NCBI RefSeq assembly: GCF_007752935.1
Contig: NZ_CP036319.1
Coordinates: 1,364,001 to 1,428,000, forward strand
Source of the DNA: Crateriforma conspicua
Lineage (GTDB): Bacteria > Planctomycetota > Planctomycetia > Pirellulales > Pirellulaceae
Direction of reading: 5' to 3'
Length of the DNA stretch: 64,000 bases
Position 1 is the first letter of the stretch. Every line of letters starts with the position of its first letter. The position numbers were made by a program, and so were the translations under genes. The notes under the pieces were generated by a model, which was given only the letters and a program-made list of their open reading frames with translations, ran no database searches and was not told the DNA's origin. Positions 26,900-35,168 of this stretch are shown here, one piece after another.

Positions 26900-27570
26900 A
26901 CGTTCGCACGAACCTTCCACGCATCGCCCCGCAATGCCAAACCGACGCCCCGCGGACATCGGTCATCTTGGTCCATGGCATGTTGGCCAGTCATCGCAGC
27001 ATGCGACCGATCGCCGATTCGCTGTCGGGTGTGGGGATGCACGTGACCAGTTGGCGGTATTCCACGCTGATTCATTCGATCCGTGATCATGCGGATCGTT
27101 TGGCACGCGTTGTCTTGCGTCACTTGGCCGATCGTGACGTCGAAACGTTGCACTTTGTCGGTCACAGCATGGGGTGCATCATCCTGCGGCAAACGCTGCT
27201 GCGGTTTCGTTTGTCCGGTGCCCGATTCGTCATGCTGGCACCGCCCAACGGCGGTTCGCGTTTGACACGTTTGCCCTCTGGCCCGCTTGCCCGTTGGTTT
27301 CCACCGTTCGCCGAATTGGCCGAACATCGTGACAGCTTGGTCAATCGCCTGCCTTCACCAACGGGGCTGGACGTTGGGGTGGTCGCGGCACGTTGGGACC
27401 GGGTCGTCGAATTGGAAGCGACCCGGTTGCGATGTTCCCATGACCATTTGGTCGTCTCAGCGACACACCAGCGATTACCTGGGCACGAGGAAGCCGTGCG
27501 ACAAGTCCAACACTTCCTGCTGCACGGCTGTTTCGATCGTCCCGCGGTGACGCGTCGTCGCGCGGCGTAG
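26896..27570 (+). CDS. Alpha/beta hydrolase (lipase/esterase-like)
   Basis: A 224-aa hydrolase with a GTG start whose bases overlap the TGA of the Lpt-like gene (GTGA), so it is translationally coupled. The strand-turn HGM oxyanion motif is SVILVHGMLASHRSM (22-36). The nucleophile elbow is GHSMG with Ser91, and the catalytic His is probably in the C-terminal HDHLVVSATHQRLPGHEEA segment. There is no signal peptide, so it is probably cytoplasmic. It resembles short triacylglycerol-lipase-like or PGAP1-like hydrolases. Coupling to the envelope operon suggests action on a lipid or acylated envelope precursor, which is inference. Confidence 0.85.
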   Translation: MNVRTNLPRIAPQCQTDAPRTSVILVHGMLASHRSMRPIADSLSGVGMHVTSWRYSTLIHSIRDHADRLARVVLRHLADRDVETLHFVGHSMGCIILRQTLLRFRLSGARFVMLAPPNGGSRLTRLPSGPLARWFPPFAELAEHRDSLVNRLPSPTGLDVGVVAARWDRVVELEATRLRCSHDHLVVSATHQRLPGHEEAVRQVQHFLLHGCFDRPAVTRRRAA

Positions 27571-27609
27571 TGATTCGCGTCGTCGAACGTTGACGATCCA
27601 GTGCACTTG

Positions 27610-28359
27610 TTACATCAGCCCCGCAAAGATCCGCGAACCAATGCGGACCATGGTCGCACCGGCGGCGATCGCTGCGGGGAAATCACCGCTCATTCCCATC
27701 GAAAGGGTCGGCAGCGGTCGCGAATACTTTTCTTGGAACTCGTCACGCAGCATTCGCAGCCGATCGAACTGTGCCGCGGCGTCGTCTTGGCCGCCGTGCA
27801 AGGATGCCATCGCCATTAGGCCGTCGACCTGAACGCCGGTGGGAATACCCGCGTCGAAGCATCGCCGGGTATCGTCGATTGCCATTCCCGTTTTGGCCTG
27901 TTCACCGCTGATGTTGACCTCCAAAAGACAGGTGGTCGTGATCCCGGCGTCGACCGATTGTTGGGCAACAACGTCCAGCAATTTTTGACTGTCGATCGAA
28001 TGAATCATCGGTCGGTGCCGCAGCAACCGACGGACTTTGTTGGATTGCAGGTGTCCGATTTGATGCCACCGCGGGGCAGCATTGGCGTAGCCCGCCGCGG
28101 CCAAAGCCTCGGGAGCCATCTGCTCGGCCTTTTTCCACAACACTTGGGGACGGTTTTCACCCAAGTCTTGGCAACCGATTTCGCACAACGCCGCGGTCAG
28201 GTTGGCGTCGACGTACTTGGTCACGCCAATGATTTGAACCGTGTTTGGGTCCCTGCCGGCTTGATGGGTTGCTTCGGCAACGTCATCGACGACCGATTGC
28301 CAGTTGTCACGCAGACGTTGAAAGGACGCTTCATCCAACCGTTGCAAAGTCTCAGTCAT
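27610..28359 (-). CDS. YggS/PLPBP-family pyridoxal phosphate homeostasis protein
   Basis: A 249-aa single-domain TIM-barrel protein that binds PLP without known catalysis and keeps vitamin B6 and amino acid pools balanced. Lys48 in VQIIGVTKYV is the PLP-binding lysine. Other family motifs are DLGENRPQVL, WHQIGHLQSNKVRRLL, LLEVNISGEQAKTGM, and the C-terminal SMGMSGDFPAAIAAGATMV. The start at 28359 is chosen because it overlaps the end of the upstream gene by 8 bases and gives the normal family length; the frame to 28425 lies inside that gene. Confidence 0.95.
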   Translation of the reverse strand: MTETLQRLDEASFQRLRDNWQSVVDDVAEATHQAGRDPNTVQIIGVTKYVDANLTAALCEIGCQDLGENRPQVLWKKAEQMAPEALAAAGYANAAPRWHQIGHLQSNKVRRLLRHRPMIHSIDSQKLLDVVAQQSVDAGITTTCLLEVNISGEQAKTGMAIDDTRRCFDAGIPTGVQVDGLMAMASLHGGQDDAAAQFDRLRMLRDEFQEKYSRPLPTLSMGMSGDFPAAIAAGATMVRIGSRIFAGLM

Positions 28360-30277
28360 CCTGGCTGCCTTCCACCGTGACCAGTTCTTCGAAATCGCCT
28401 TCGTCCATGTGGAATCGCGCCGCAAAGAAGTCGGCGATCAGGTGTTTTCCCATCACGCTGCGGACCCGCTGCCCACGCAGCGACCGATAGACGATCCATT
28501 GTTCGCTGCCCATTTGGACGCGGAAGCCGCCCGCTTGGTCGCTTGGCACCAGTTTCAGTTCGTCGGCGATCGTCAGCGTCCGCCATGTGCGTTTGCGTTT
28601 GAAACGCTTTGGCATCAAGTCCAACCACAGCGGGGCGAACAATGCTGATCGGGCTTCGGCGGTCAAAACCAGCACGCCGTCGTCGGTCGCGTCAAGTTGG
28701 GCCGCACTGGGGCCGACCCGCCATTCACCCGCCGATAACGGGATCGCCAAGGCATCGGCCAATGAACTTGTCTTCTTTTTACGTGTCTTTGCACCGGAGG
28801 GATTCGCCGGTTTGGCATGCAAGTAGACTTCGCGGGTTTCCAGCTCGTCGCGGGCTTGTACCGATTGGGCCAGGGGCAAACGGCTGACGTACTGGATCAG
28901 ACGATCGTCATCCGGATCCGCTTCGGGGGACGGCAAGACGCTGTCGGCCAACATTGCACAGCGATCATCACGCAGCAGCATGACGTGACGCTGCAGCATC
29001 AGTCCGCCGGACCACGGCTGTTCGAATTCCAAGTAGTGGACGTCGTCGTCACTGTATTCACATGTCGATTCCCAGTCGCCTTCGCTGGTTTGTTCGATAC
29101 CGCCGACGCGAATCATCGTTTGCCACTGGCCGGCAAGAAGCTGTTTGCGGCCACAGCACATTTCGATGCGACAATCCGGCTGGGAATAATCGATCACGGT
29201 TCGGCCGCGACGGACGTCCCATTCGGGAAGCATCACGCCCAACTTGGCGTCGTCGCAGTGGATCAAGGATTCGGGCAACGAAACGGACCAAGCCAAACGT
29301 CCGCCGCTGTGCGAAACCCCAAGGGCGGCTTCGACGGCCGGACGCAGCGTTTCCGGGTCCCAGCGGCACATCCGTTCCAACAGTCCCGTGGTCTGTTTGG
29401 TGGGGCGTTTTGATTGTGCCGACACGACGCCGCCGACGTCATCGCGAAAGTACTTGTCCGGCACCGAATCGTCGACGCGGGCGTCATCGATCAATAGCGA
29501 AGGTTGACCGCCGGGGCTGGTCAGCCCGGCCACCCAAGTGGCGACGTCCGCCGCAATGGCACGTTGTCGTTTGGTAAAACTTGATTTGGTCGTCGCGGCG
29601 AACAAGTCTTCGCACCGGAGCAAGGACGCGGCAACCAGTCGGGCGTTGCGACCGCCCCGCATGGCGTCGGCGATCGCGTCGCCTTCCGCGTCCAACCATT
29701 GTTTGACGACCTTCACCGATGCATCCCGCATGCGGTGGCACGATGGCAAGTCCTTCAATCGCCATGCCATCGTCAGCCCCAGTTCGCCGCCCAGGATCAA
29801 ACGTGCCGTCGCATCAGGCTGGTCACTTTCCCGCTGCTGTTCGGCCGAATGCTGCAACTTACCTAAAAGGTCCCACCACAATCGTGTGGGCAATCGGTCG
29901 GTCAGCCAAGGCATTGCCGCGGCCCATAACACCGCGTGTGTCGATTCCAATGCGTCGGCACGCGGCCCCGGAACGTCATCGCAAAAGTCTTCGGCCAATC
30001 GGACCAAGTCGATCGATTTGCTGTATCGCGGCGACAGCTTTCCGGTCGCCGCCAGCCGACTTAACAGTTGCCAATTCGCCGGACAGGCCGATCGCAGGGC
30101 CGCGGCAACGCCCCAGCGGTAAATCACGCCGCTGTCGGCCGCATCACCAAAGATTCGTTGGGCGGACAGCTTTTCGGCATGCTTGCGGACCTTTTTCTGC
30201 AATTTGGCCCACTGGTCCTTTTCGGCATCGGACAGTCGGTCGTGCTCAAAGGCTTCGTCAATCGTAAGGGTCGACAT
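28352..30277 (-). CDS. Conserved protein of unknown function, 641 aa
   Basis: I do not recognise this family. The N-terminal half (1-290) is alpha-helical with Trp-rich segments (LWWDLLGKLQHSAE, ADVATWVAGL). The C-terminal half is beta-rich (LLAGQWQTMIRVGGIEQTSEGDW, YLEFEQPWSGGLMLQRHVML). The alpha then beta layout and the phrase LQRHVMLLRDDRCAMLAD recall heparinase II/III-like proteins, but no catalytic motif is clear. A Lys/Arg-rich linker (GAKTRKKKTSS) lies near residue 495. There is no signal peptide, so it appears cytoplasmic. Its stop overlaps the YggS-family gene, so the two are coupled. The divergent promoter region upstream holds paired palindromes at 30389-30419. Confidence 0.8.
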   Translation of the reverse strand: MSTLTIDEAFEHDRLSDAEKDQWAKLQKKVRKHAEKLSAQRIFGDAADSGVIYRWGVAAALRSACPANWQLLSRLAATGKLSPRYSKSIDLVRLAEDFCDDVPGPRADALESTHAVLWAAAMPWLTDRLPTRLWWDLLGKLQHSAEQQRESDQPDATARLILGGELGLTMAWRLKDLPSCHRMRDASVKVVKQWLDAEGDAIADAMRGGRNARLVAASLLRCEDLFAATTKSSFTKRQRAIAADVATWVAGLTSPGGQPSLLIDDARVDDSVPDKYFRDDVGGVVSAQSKRPTKQTTGLLERMCRWDPETLRPAVEAALGVSHSGGRLAWSVSLPESLIHCDDAKLGVMLPEWDVRRGRTVIDYSQPDCRIEMCCGRKQLLAGQWQTMIRVGGIEQTSEGDWESTCEYSDDDVHYLEFEQPWSGGLMLQRHVMLLRDDRCAMLADSVLPSPEADPDDDRLIQYVSRLPLAQSVQARDELETREVYLHAKPANPSGAKTRKKKTSSLADALAIPLSAGEWRVGPSAAQLDATDDGVLVLTAEARSALFAPLWLDLMPKRFKRKRTWRTLTIADELKLVPSDQAGGFRVQMGSEQWIVYRSLRGQRVRSVMGKHLIADFFAARFHMDEGDFEELVTVEGSQDD

Positions 30278-30388
30278 GGACGTGGCTGTGGTTGAAACTG
30301 ATAATCACAAGGGGCAAACCTGGCGTCCTGCCGAGCGGTGCGACCGCCGTTCCCAGCATACCCGGCTTCGCCCTGCATGCCGCGGCCC

Positions 30389-30419
30389 ACCGTACGGTCA
30401 TCGGGCAACGCCGTACGGT
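30389..30419. promoter_or_regulatory. Paired CCGTACGG palindromes in a divergent promoter region
   Basis: CCGTACGG occurs at 30390-30397 (within the 10-base palindrome ACCGTACGGT) and again at 30411-30418. The copies start 21 bases apart, which is two helical turns, and both continue as a direct repeat (CCGTACGGT, one variable base, ATCG). They sit between the 641-aa gene (minus) and the YdjY-domain gene (plus), the expected place for an operator acting on either or both. Confidence 0.5.
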
Positions 30420-30514
30420 AATCGTGATGAACGAAAACGTACATGACCCGCGAAATGCCCACGTCGCGGGTCCGCCAGCATCCGTTTGGAAATCACGTTA
30501 GGAATCAAACCAAG

Positions 30515-31510
30515 ATGGAATTTTCGCTGCGAAAACCGATGCCCACTCACCGTCAACGATGGCGGCTCTTCGTCGCAAACATCGCCACCGTGGCAATCAT
30601 TTTGACCGGCGGGACGGTCACCGGGCAGGGGTTGCCGTCGCTGGATGAAATCCAATCCCAAGCGGATGATTCGCCGATGCCCGGCGACGATGACACGCCA
30701 CAGTACGTCGACCAAGTCGCGGCCAAGGCTTTCGCGGCGCCGCCCGAAGCGACACGTCTTTCAAAGAGTTCCAATCTTTGGATCGACCGTCAACGCAAAC
30801 GCGTTTATGTCGATGGTTACGTGACACTGGATCGTGGCATGTTGGAAATGTTCGCCTGTCCGTCGGGCACCAAAGAACACGAATCGGTCGTCGCCCTGTT
30901 GGCCAAGAGCCGCGAAGTCCATACGGCGTTGTTGGCCGTGGGGGCCAAATCGGGAACGGTGGTGCGTTACGAACCGCGTTTCGTTCCGCCCACCGGTCAA
31001 GCGATCCGCGTTTGGGTGTGCTTTCGTGACAAGAACCAGCAGTTCCAAGTGGTCGATGGGCGAAAGCTGGTCCGTAACATCAAGACAAAGAAACCACTGA
31101 GCGAGAATTGGGTGTTTGCGGGCAGCGAGTTTTGGACCGACCCGATCGACGGCAAACGCTATTACCAGGCGGATGGTGGCGACATGATCTGTGTTTCCAA
31201 TTTCGGCACCGCGATGCTGGACGTGCCTTTCGAAAGTAGTGCCCAGTCGGCCGATTTGTTGTTTGAACCGTTCACCGAAAACTTGCCGCCACGCGATACA
31301 CCGGTTCGCGTGGTGATGGTGCCGATCCCGTTCCCGACCGACGACGATCCCGGTGACGACGTTCCCGGTGAAGATGCCAAATCCACCGGTGATGACGACG
31401 GCAAATCGCCGGCGGTCCCGCCGCTGTTGAGAAAGCCGACCGAACGTGTCTTGCTGCCTCCGGCCAAGCCAGCAAACGACAATGATTCGTCGGCGACCTC
31501 CACACCATGA
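30515..31510 (+). CDS. YdjY-domain exported protein
   Basis: A 331-aa protein from the ATG at 30515; ATGs at 30539 and 30443 are alternatives. A basic start (SLRKP) and a hydrophobic segment (about 20-37, ending GTVTGQG) form a signal peptide. An acidic linker follows. The central region (about 75-230) has the YdjY-like pattern VYVDGYVTLDRGMLEMFACPSGTKEHESVV, then VHTALLAVGAKSGTV and WVCFRDKNQQFQVVDG. The C-terminal 60 residues are Asp/Pro-rich and likely disordered. YdjY domains are frequent in planctomycetes and their function is unknown. The last four bases (ATGA) overlap the 3-hydroxyacyl-CoA dehydrogenase-like gene. Confidence 0.8.
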   Translation: MEFSLRKPMPTHRQRWRLFVANIATVAIILTGGTVTGQGLPSLDEIQSQADDSPMPGDDDTPQYVDQVAAKAFAAPPEATRLSKSSNLWIDRQRKRVYVDGYVTLDRGMLEMFACPSGTKEHESVVALLAKSREVHTALLAVGAKSGTVVRYEPRFVPPTGQAIRVWVCFRDKNQQFQVVDGRKLVRNIKTKKPLSENWVFAGSEFWTDPIDGKRYYQADGGDMICVSNFGTAMLDVPFESSAQSADLLFEPFTENLPPRDTPVRVVMVPIPFPTDDDPGDDVPGEDAKSTGDDDGKSPAVPPLLRKPTERVLLPPAKPANDNDSSATSTP

Positions 31511-32835
31511 TGCGAACCGTATTGGTCGGGTTCGGTGTCGTCGGTCGCGCCGTGTGTGCCGAACATTTGCGGCGGGGCATTGCCGTTGATGTGGTGGATC
31601 AAGACGCGTCGGCCCTGCAGTCGGCATCCGAGCTGCTGCAACAGACCTTCGCCGGCGATGATCTGTCCGGCAACGCCTGGAACATTCGGTCGATTCCATC
31701 GGTCATCGGTACCTTAACGTCGATCCGTATCCAGCCAAACGATCTTCATGATGCCGACGGCGCGGCTGATCGGGCAGACGACGGTCGTCCGGCGCTTTTG
31801 ATTGAATCCGTCGCTGAGAACTTGGAAGTCAAGCAGGCGTTGTTTCGACAGGCACAATCCGTTCTGCCCGGCGGTTCGATCTATTGCTCGAATACGTCCA
31901 CGCTGCCGATTCGCGATATCTCCGGTTCGCTGGACCAGGCTGAACGAGTAGTTGGCATGCATTTTTTTATGCCGGTCGATCAGCGGCCCGCGGTGGAGAT
32001 CATCGCTTCGCCCAAAACCGATCCGGTGATCGTCGATGTTTGTGCGGATCATGTTCGACGATTGGGCAAAGTCCCTTTGCGGGTTGGCGACCACGTCGGG
32101 TTTGTCGTCAACCGCATGCTGGCCCCTTACATCAATGAATCAATCACGATGTTGTGTCGCGGTGCAACGGCATCGCAAATCGCGGATGCTGCCACGCGGT
32201 TCGGGATGCCGATCAGCCCGCTGGCATTGGTGGACGTGATCGGAACCCGTACCGCATTCGACGGTGGACGCAGTTACTGGCGGGCATTCCCCGATCGATT
32301 CGTATCGGCACCGCTGTTGCCGGCGTTGGTGAAACGCAAACGTCGCGGTCGCCATGACGGCGGTGGTTTTTTCGACAACCAAAATGATGCAGGTCAACAT
32401 CTTCTTGCACCGGAGGTCGACGGTTTGGTGACCCGGTACACCCGCCAAAGTCGGGATTGGACGGTCGATCAAATTCATCACCGGTTGGCGGCCACGCTTT
32501 GGACCGAAGCCGCGTGTCTGATTCGTGACGGCGTCGTCAAGGACGTTGGTGTGATCGACGATGCGATGTGGGGCGGTCTGGGCTATCGAATGAGTCTTGG
32601 TGTTGACGGGATGCCCGTCATGGACATGCCCACCGTCAACGATTCCGAGCGCCAGTCATTCACGCGGCACTGCGATTCTTTGGGGTGGGACATCCTGCGA
32701 ACGCAGTGGTCCGGTGAAGATCCGATTCATGTGCCGGCATGGCTGGAACATCAATGCGAATCCGCGGTTGCCAACGGTCAAAGCCCGCGTGACGTCTTGG
32801 TCACCAATCTGACGGCCAGCGATCACGTGCGGTGA
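31507..32835 (+). CDS. 3-hydroxyacyl-CoA dehydrogenase-like protein (stand-alone FadB-type dehydrogenase half)
   Basis: A 442-aa NAD-dependent dehydrogenase. The Rossmann motif is VLVGFGVVGRAV at the N-terminus, followed by VDVVDQD with the NAD ribose Asp. Catalytic-region motifs are IYCSNTSTLPI and MHFFMPVDQRPAVEII, with the catalytic His kept. The usual Asn of HFFNP is Met here, which may alter substrate handling. The first C-terminal domain starts GDHVGFVVNRMLAPYINE, and a second related domain ends the protein (AATLWTEAACLIRDGVV to GLGYRMSLG), giving the tandem C-domain layout of FadB/FadJ without the hydratase half. It may reduce or oxidise hydroxyacyl-CoA in fatty acid metabolism. It is coupled to the YdjY gene (ATGA), and its 3' end overlaps the convergent DSD1 gene by 35 bases. 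Confidence 0.88.
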   Translation: MMRTVLVGFGVVGRAVCAEHLRRGIAVDVVDQDASALQSASELLQQTFAGDDLSGNAWNIRSIPSVIGTLTSIRIQPNDLHDADGAADRADDGRPALLIESVAENLEVKQALFRQAQSVLPGGSIYCSNTSTLPIRDISGSLDQAERVVGMHFFMPVDQRPAVEIIASPKTDPVIVDVCADHVRRLGKVPLRVGDHVGFVVNRMLAPYINESITMLCRGATASQIADAATRFGMPISPLALVDVIGTRTAFDGGRSYWRAFPDRFVSAPLLPALVKRKRRGRHDGGGFFDNQNDAGQHLLAPEVDGLVTRYTRQSRDWTVDQIHHRLAATLWTEAACLIRDGVVKDVGVIDDAMWGGLGYRMSLGVDGMPVMDMPTVNDSERQSFTRHCDSLGWDILRTQWSGEDPIHVPAWLEHQCESAVANGQSPRDVLVTNLTASDHVR

Positions 32836-33982
32836 TCGTCCATCGGTCATGGGTGATGCGTCCGTCGCGAATCAGATGGGCATCGGGATAGCGACAAACA
32901 CTTGGGCAAATGTGCCTGGGCAAAGCAATCAAGGGTTGGCCGATTGCAAAATCGGATCGGCGATCGGTTTGAATCACCGCGTGTTCTTCGTTGTGTGCGA
33001 CGATGGTTGCGTCGGGAATCGCGGGCAAGACGAATCGGTCCGTGATCGCCATTTCCGATGCGATCGCTTTGGTGCCGAGATCCAAACAAAGCAGATCCGA
33101 TCCCGGTCGACTGATCACTCGCGTCAGCAATGCCGCGGCGATTTGGAAGTCTGCTTCGCTGTACATTTCGGCATAGCCGATGTCCCACAGCGTTGTCGTT
33201 CCAGGGCTCAATCGCCAACGCGTGCTGGTTCCGGTGTCTGCACCGCCGACTGCACTGGTTTGCGCCGCCCAGAATTCAAAGTTGGGTGACCCGCCGACGA
33301 TGATCGTTTCGGTGGGATGTCGATCCAGATCGGATCGGATTTGATCCAAGATCAGGCGAGCGAAATCGTTTCGCTTTTGGCGACTGGCTTGATGCAAATG
33401 GCCGTCGTAGACGTGCAGTCCGGCGTAACGCAGTGATTCCGATTCGATGATGCGCGACCGCACCTGGTTCAGTTCGTTGCCAAACGGCACCCCAGTTCGG
33501 TGCATGCCAACGTCGACATCGATGTAGACATCCAGAACCATCTCGTACGACTGAATCGTCGGTGCCGACTGGTCAATGCTTTCCAAGTTGTCGATGATCC
33601 CCGCGAAACGTGTTGCGGGAAATTGTCGGGCCAGACGAACCACCGCCTCGGCCTTGGGGCCCACCAGTGGATGTGCCAACAACACATCGGCCGCACGAGC
33701 CTTGGCGGCCATGGCGGCTTCGGCGATGGTGGACGCTTTGAAAGACCGGATGCCTCGGTCGACTTGCATGGCCGTGACATCCCGCGACTTGTGGGTTTTC
33801 ACGTGAGGGCAAAGGCGATCCACTTGGTCCGGTCCGCCCGCAATATCGATCATGCGTTCCAAGTTCGCAGCAATCGCCTCGACATCCCACAACAATGCCG
33901 GTGTCGGCAAGTCGGACACCACCGAAAGGTCCAGGCTTGACCAGCGGTCGCCACGCCACGATCGTTGCGGTTGGTAATTCAT
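32801..33982 (-). CDS. DSD1-family PLP enzyme (D-serine dehydratase / D-threonine aldolase-like)
   Basis: A 393-aa fold-type III PLP enzyme. The start at 33982 gives the usual N-terminus (LDLSVVSDLPTPALLWD); the open frame upstream to 34033 would overlap the divergent gene. The PLP Lys is in CPHVKTHKSRD near residue 62. The barrel then shows VDVGMHRTG, HVYDGHLHQ and IIVGGSPNFEFWA. Near the C-terminus, PRHICPSVCRY carries an HxC pair, which is the zinc-ligand form of D-serine dehydratases; D-threonine aldolases have HxD. A role in D-amino acid breakdown is likely, with D-serine dehydratase favoured. It converges on the 3HCDH gene with a 35-base overlap and diverges from the glycosyltransferase gene with a 29-base gap. 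Confidence 0.88.
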   Translation of the reverse strand: MNYQPQRSWRGDRWSSLDLSVVSDLPTPALLWDVEAIAANLERMIDIAGGPDQVDRLCPHVKTHKSRDVTAMQVDRGIRSFKASTIAEAAMAAKARAADVLLAHPLVGPKAEAVVRLARQFPATRFAGIIDNLESIDQSAPTIQSYEMVLDVYIDVDVGMHRTGVPFGNELNQVRSRIIESESLRYAGLHVYDGHLHQASRQKRNDFARLILDQIRSDLDRHPTETIIVGGSPNFEFWAAQTSAVGGADTGTSTRWRLSPGTTTLWDIGYAEMYSEADFQIAAALLTRVISRPGSDLLCLDLGTKAIASEMAITDRFVLPAIPDATIVAHNEEHAVIQTDRRSDFAIGQPLIALPRHICPSVCRYPDAHLIRDGRITHDRWTITARDRWPSDW

Positions 33983-34011
33983 CGTGATCGACAAAGACTG
34001 AAAGAAGCGAC

Positions 34012-35148
34012 GTGGCCGTGCCAGATTCCGCACCGACCATTTTGGCGATCGACCCGTTTCATGGCGGCAGTCATCGCGTTTTTATGCAGCAGGTACGCAA
34101 GCATAGCCGTTTCGACTGGCATGTGATGACCGACAAACCCGTGCACTGGAAATGGCGAACCAGTCATTCACCGGTTTCCATGTCGAATTCGGCGCAAGCT
34201 TGGATCGAAAAACATGGCCAACCCGACATGGTGTTCTGCACCGACATGTTGGATTTGGCCGCGTGGGCCGGACTGATGCGGCATTCGTTGTCTGCCGGCG
34301 TGCCGATCGTCGCCTATTTCCACGAAAGTCAGTTCACGTACCCGACGTCGCCCGATGCGCGGGTGGACTTGCACTACGCTTATCGCAACTTGTTGACCGC
34401 GTTGGCCGCCGGGCAATGCTGGTTCAATTCCGCCTTTCACCGTGACACATTCCTGCGAGAATCGGACCGCTTGTTGGCTCAAATGCCCGACGGTCGCGGT
34501 GACTATGATTTGGAGGCGGTGGCGTCAAAGTGCCGGGTGATTTATCCGGGATTTGAACCTCCGCCAGGTGATGACTTGCCGGCCAGTCGAACATCCGATG
34601 ATGGTCCGATACGCATCGGGTGGGTGTCACGATGGGAACACGACAAACGTCCGGATCGGCTTGTATCCCTGTGCCAGGAGTTGCAGTCACGCGGAATTCC
34701 GTTTCGCTTGGTCTTGTTGGGCAACCGGCCGGTCAGGGAACCCGAGACACTCCGGTGCATCCGCATGTCGTATGGTCACTACATCGAACACGATGGCTTC
34801 GCCGAGACATCCCGGGCGTATTGGTCGATGCTGGCAAAGATGGACGTCGTGTTGTCGACGGCGGACCATGAGTTTTTCGGCATCGCGATTTGCGAAGCGG
34901 TTTGGGCCGGTGCCGTACCCGTGTTGCCCGATCGTTTGAGCTATCCGGAGCTTTTTCCGGACGCTTGTCTGTATTCGACCGTGGATCAGGCGGCGGACTT
35001 GATCAGCCGCTTGACCAGCGTAGGTTTTCGCCAAAGCAAACAGGCGGCTTTGCGGCGGCAAGTCGAACGTTTGCAGGCACGTCGTACCGTGGCGGAACTG
35101 GACGAAGCGATCGGTCGCGTGATCCGATCCGCCGTCGACGATGCCTAG
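34012..35148 (+). CDS. tRNA-queuosine alpha-mannosyltransferase (QTMAN/DUF3524 family)
   Basis: A 378-aa GT-B glycosyltransferase, GTG start. The DUF3524 N-terminal domain is recognisable from ILAIDPFHGGSHRVFMQQV (10-28) and KPVHWKWRTSHSPVSM, with the acceptor-domain phrase VAYFHESQFTYP and CWFNSAFHRDTFL. The C-terminal Rossmann domain has RIGWVSRWEHDKRPDRL and the nucleotide-sugar motif STADHEFFGIAICEAVWAG. This matches the family of animal GTDC1/QTMAN, which adds mannose to queuosine in tRNA-Asp. The bacterial members are also expected to act on queuosine tRNA. No queuosine synthesis gene is nearby. The family call is confident and the exact acceptor is inference. Confidence 0.9.
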   Translation: MAVPDSAPTILAIDPFHGGSHRVFMQQVRKHSRFDWHVMTDKPVHWKWRTSHSPVSMSNSAQAWIEKHGQPDMVFCTDMLDLAAWAGLMRHSLSAGVPIVAYFHESQFTYPTSPDARVDLHYAYRNLLTALAAGQCWFNSAFHRDTFLRESDRLLAQMPDGRGDYDLEAVASKCRVIYPGFEPPPGDDLPASRTSDDGPIRIGWVSRWEHDKRPDRLVSLCQELQSRGIPFRLVLLGNRPVREPETLRCIRMSYGHYIEHDGFAETSRAYWSMLAKMDVVLSTADHEFFGIAICEAVWAGAVPVLPDRLSYPELFPDACLYSTVDQAADLISRLTSVGFRQSKQAALRRQVERLQARRTVAELDEAIGRVIRSAVDDA

Positions 35149-35168
35149 TTGCCGATGCGTTTGCTGGA

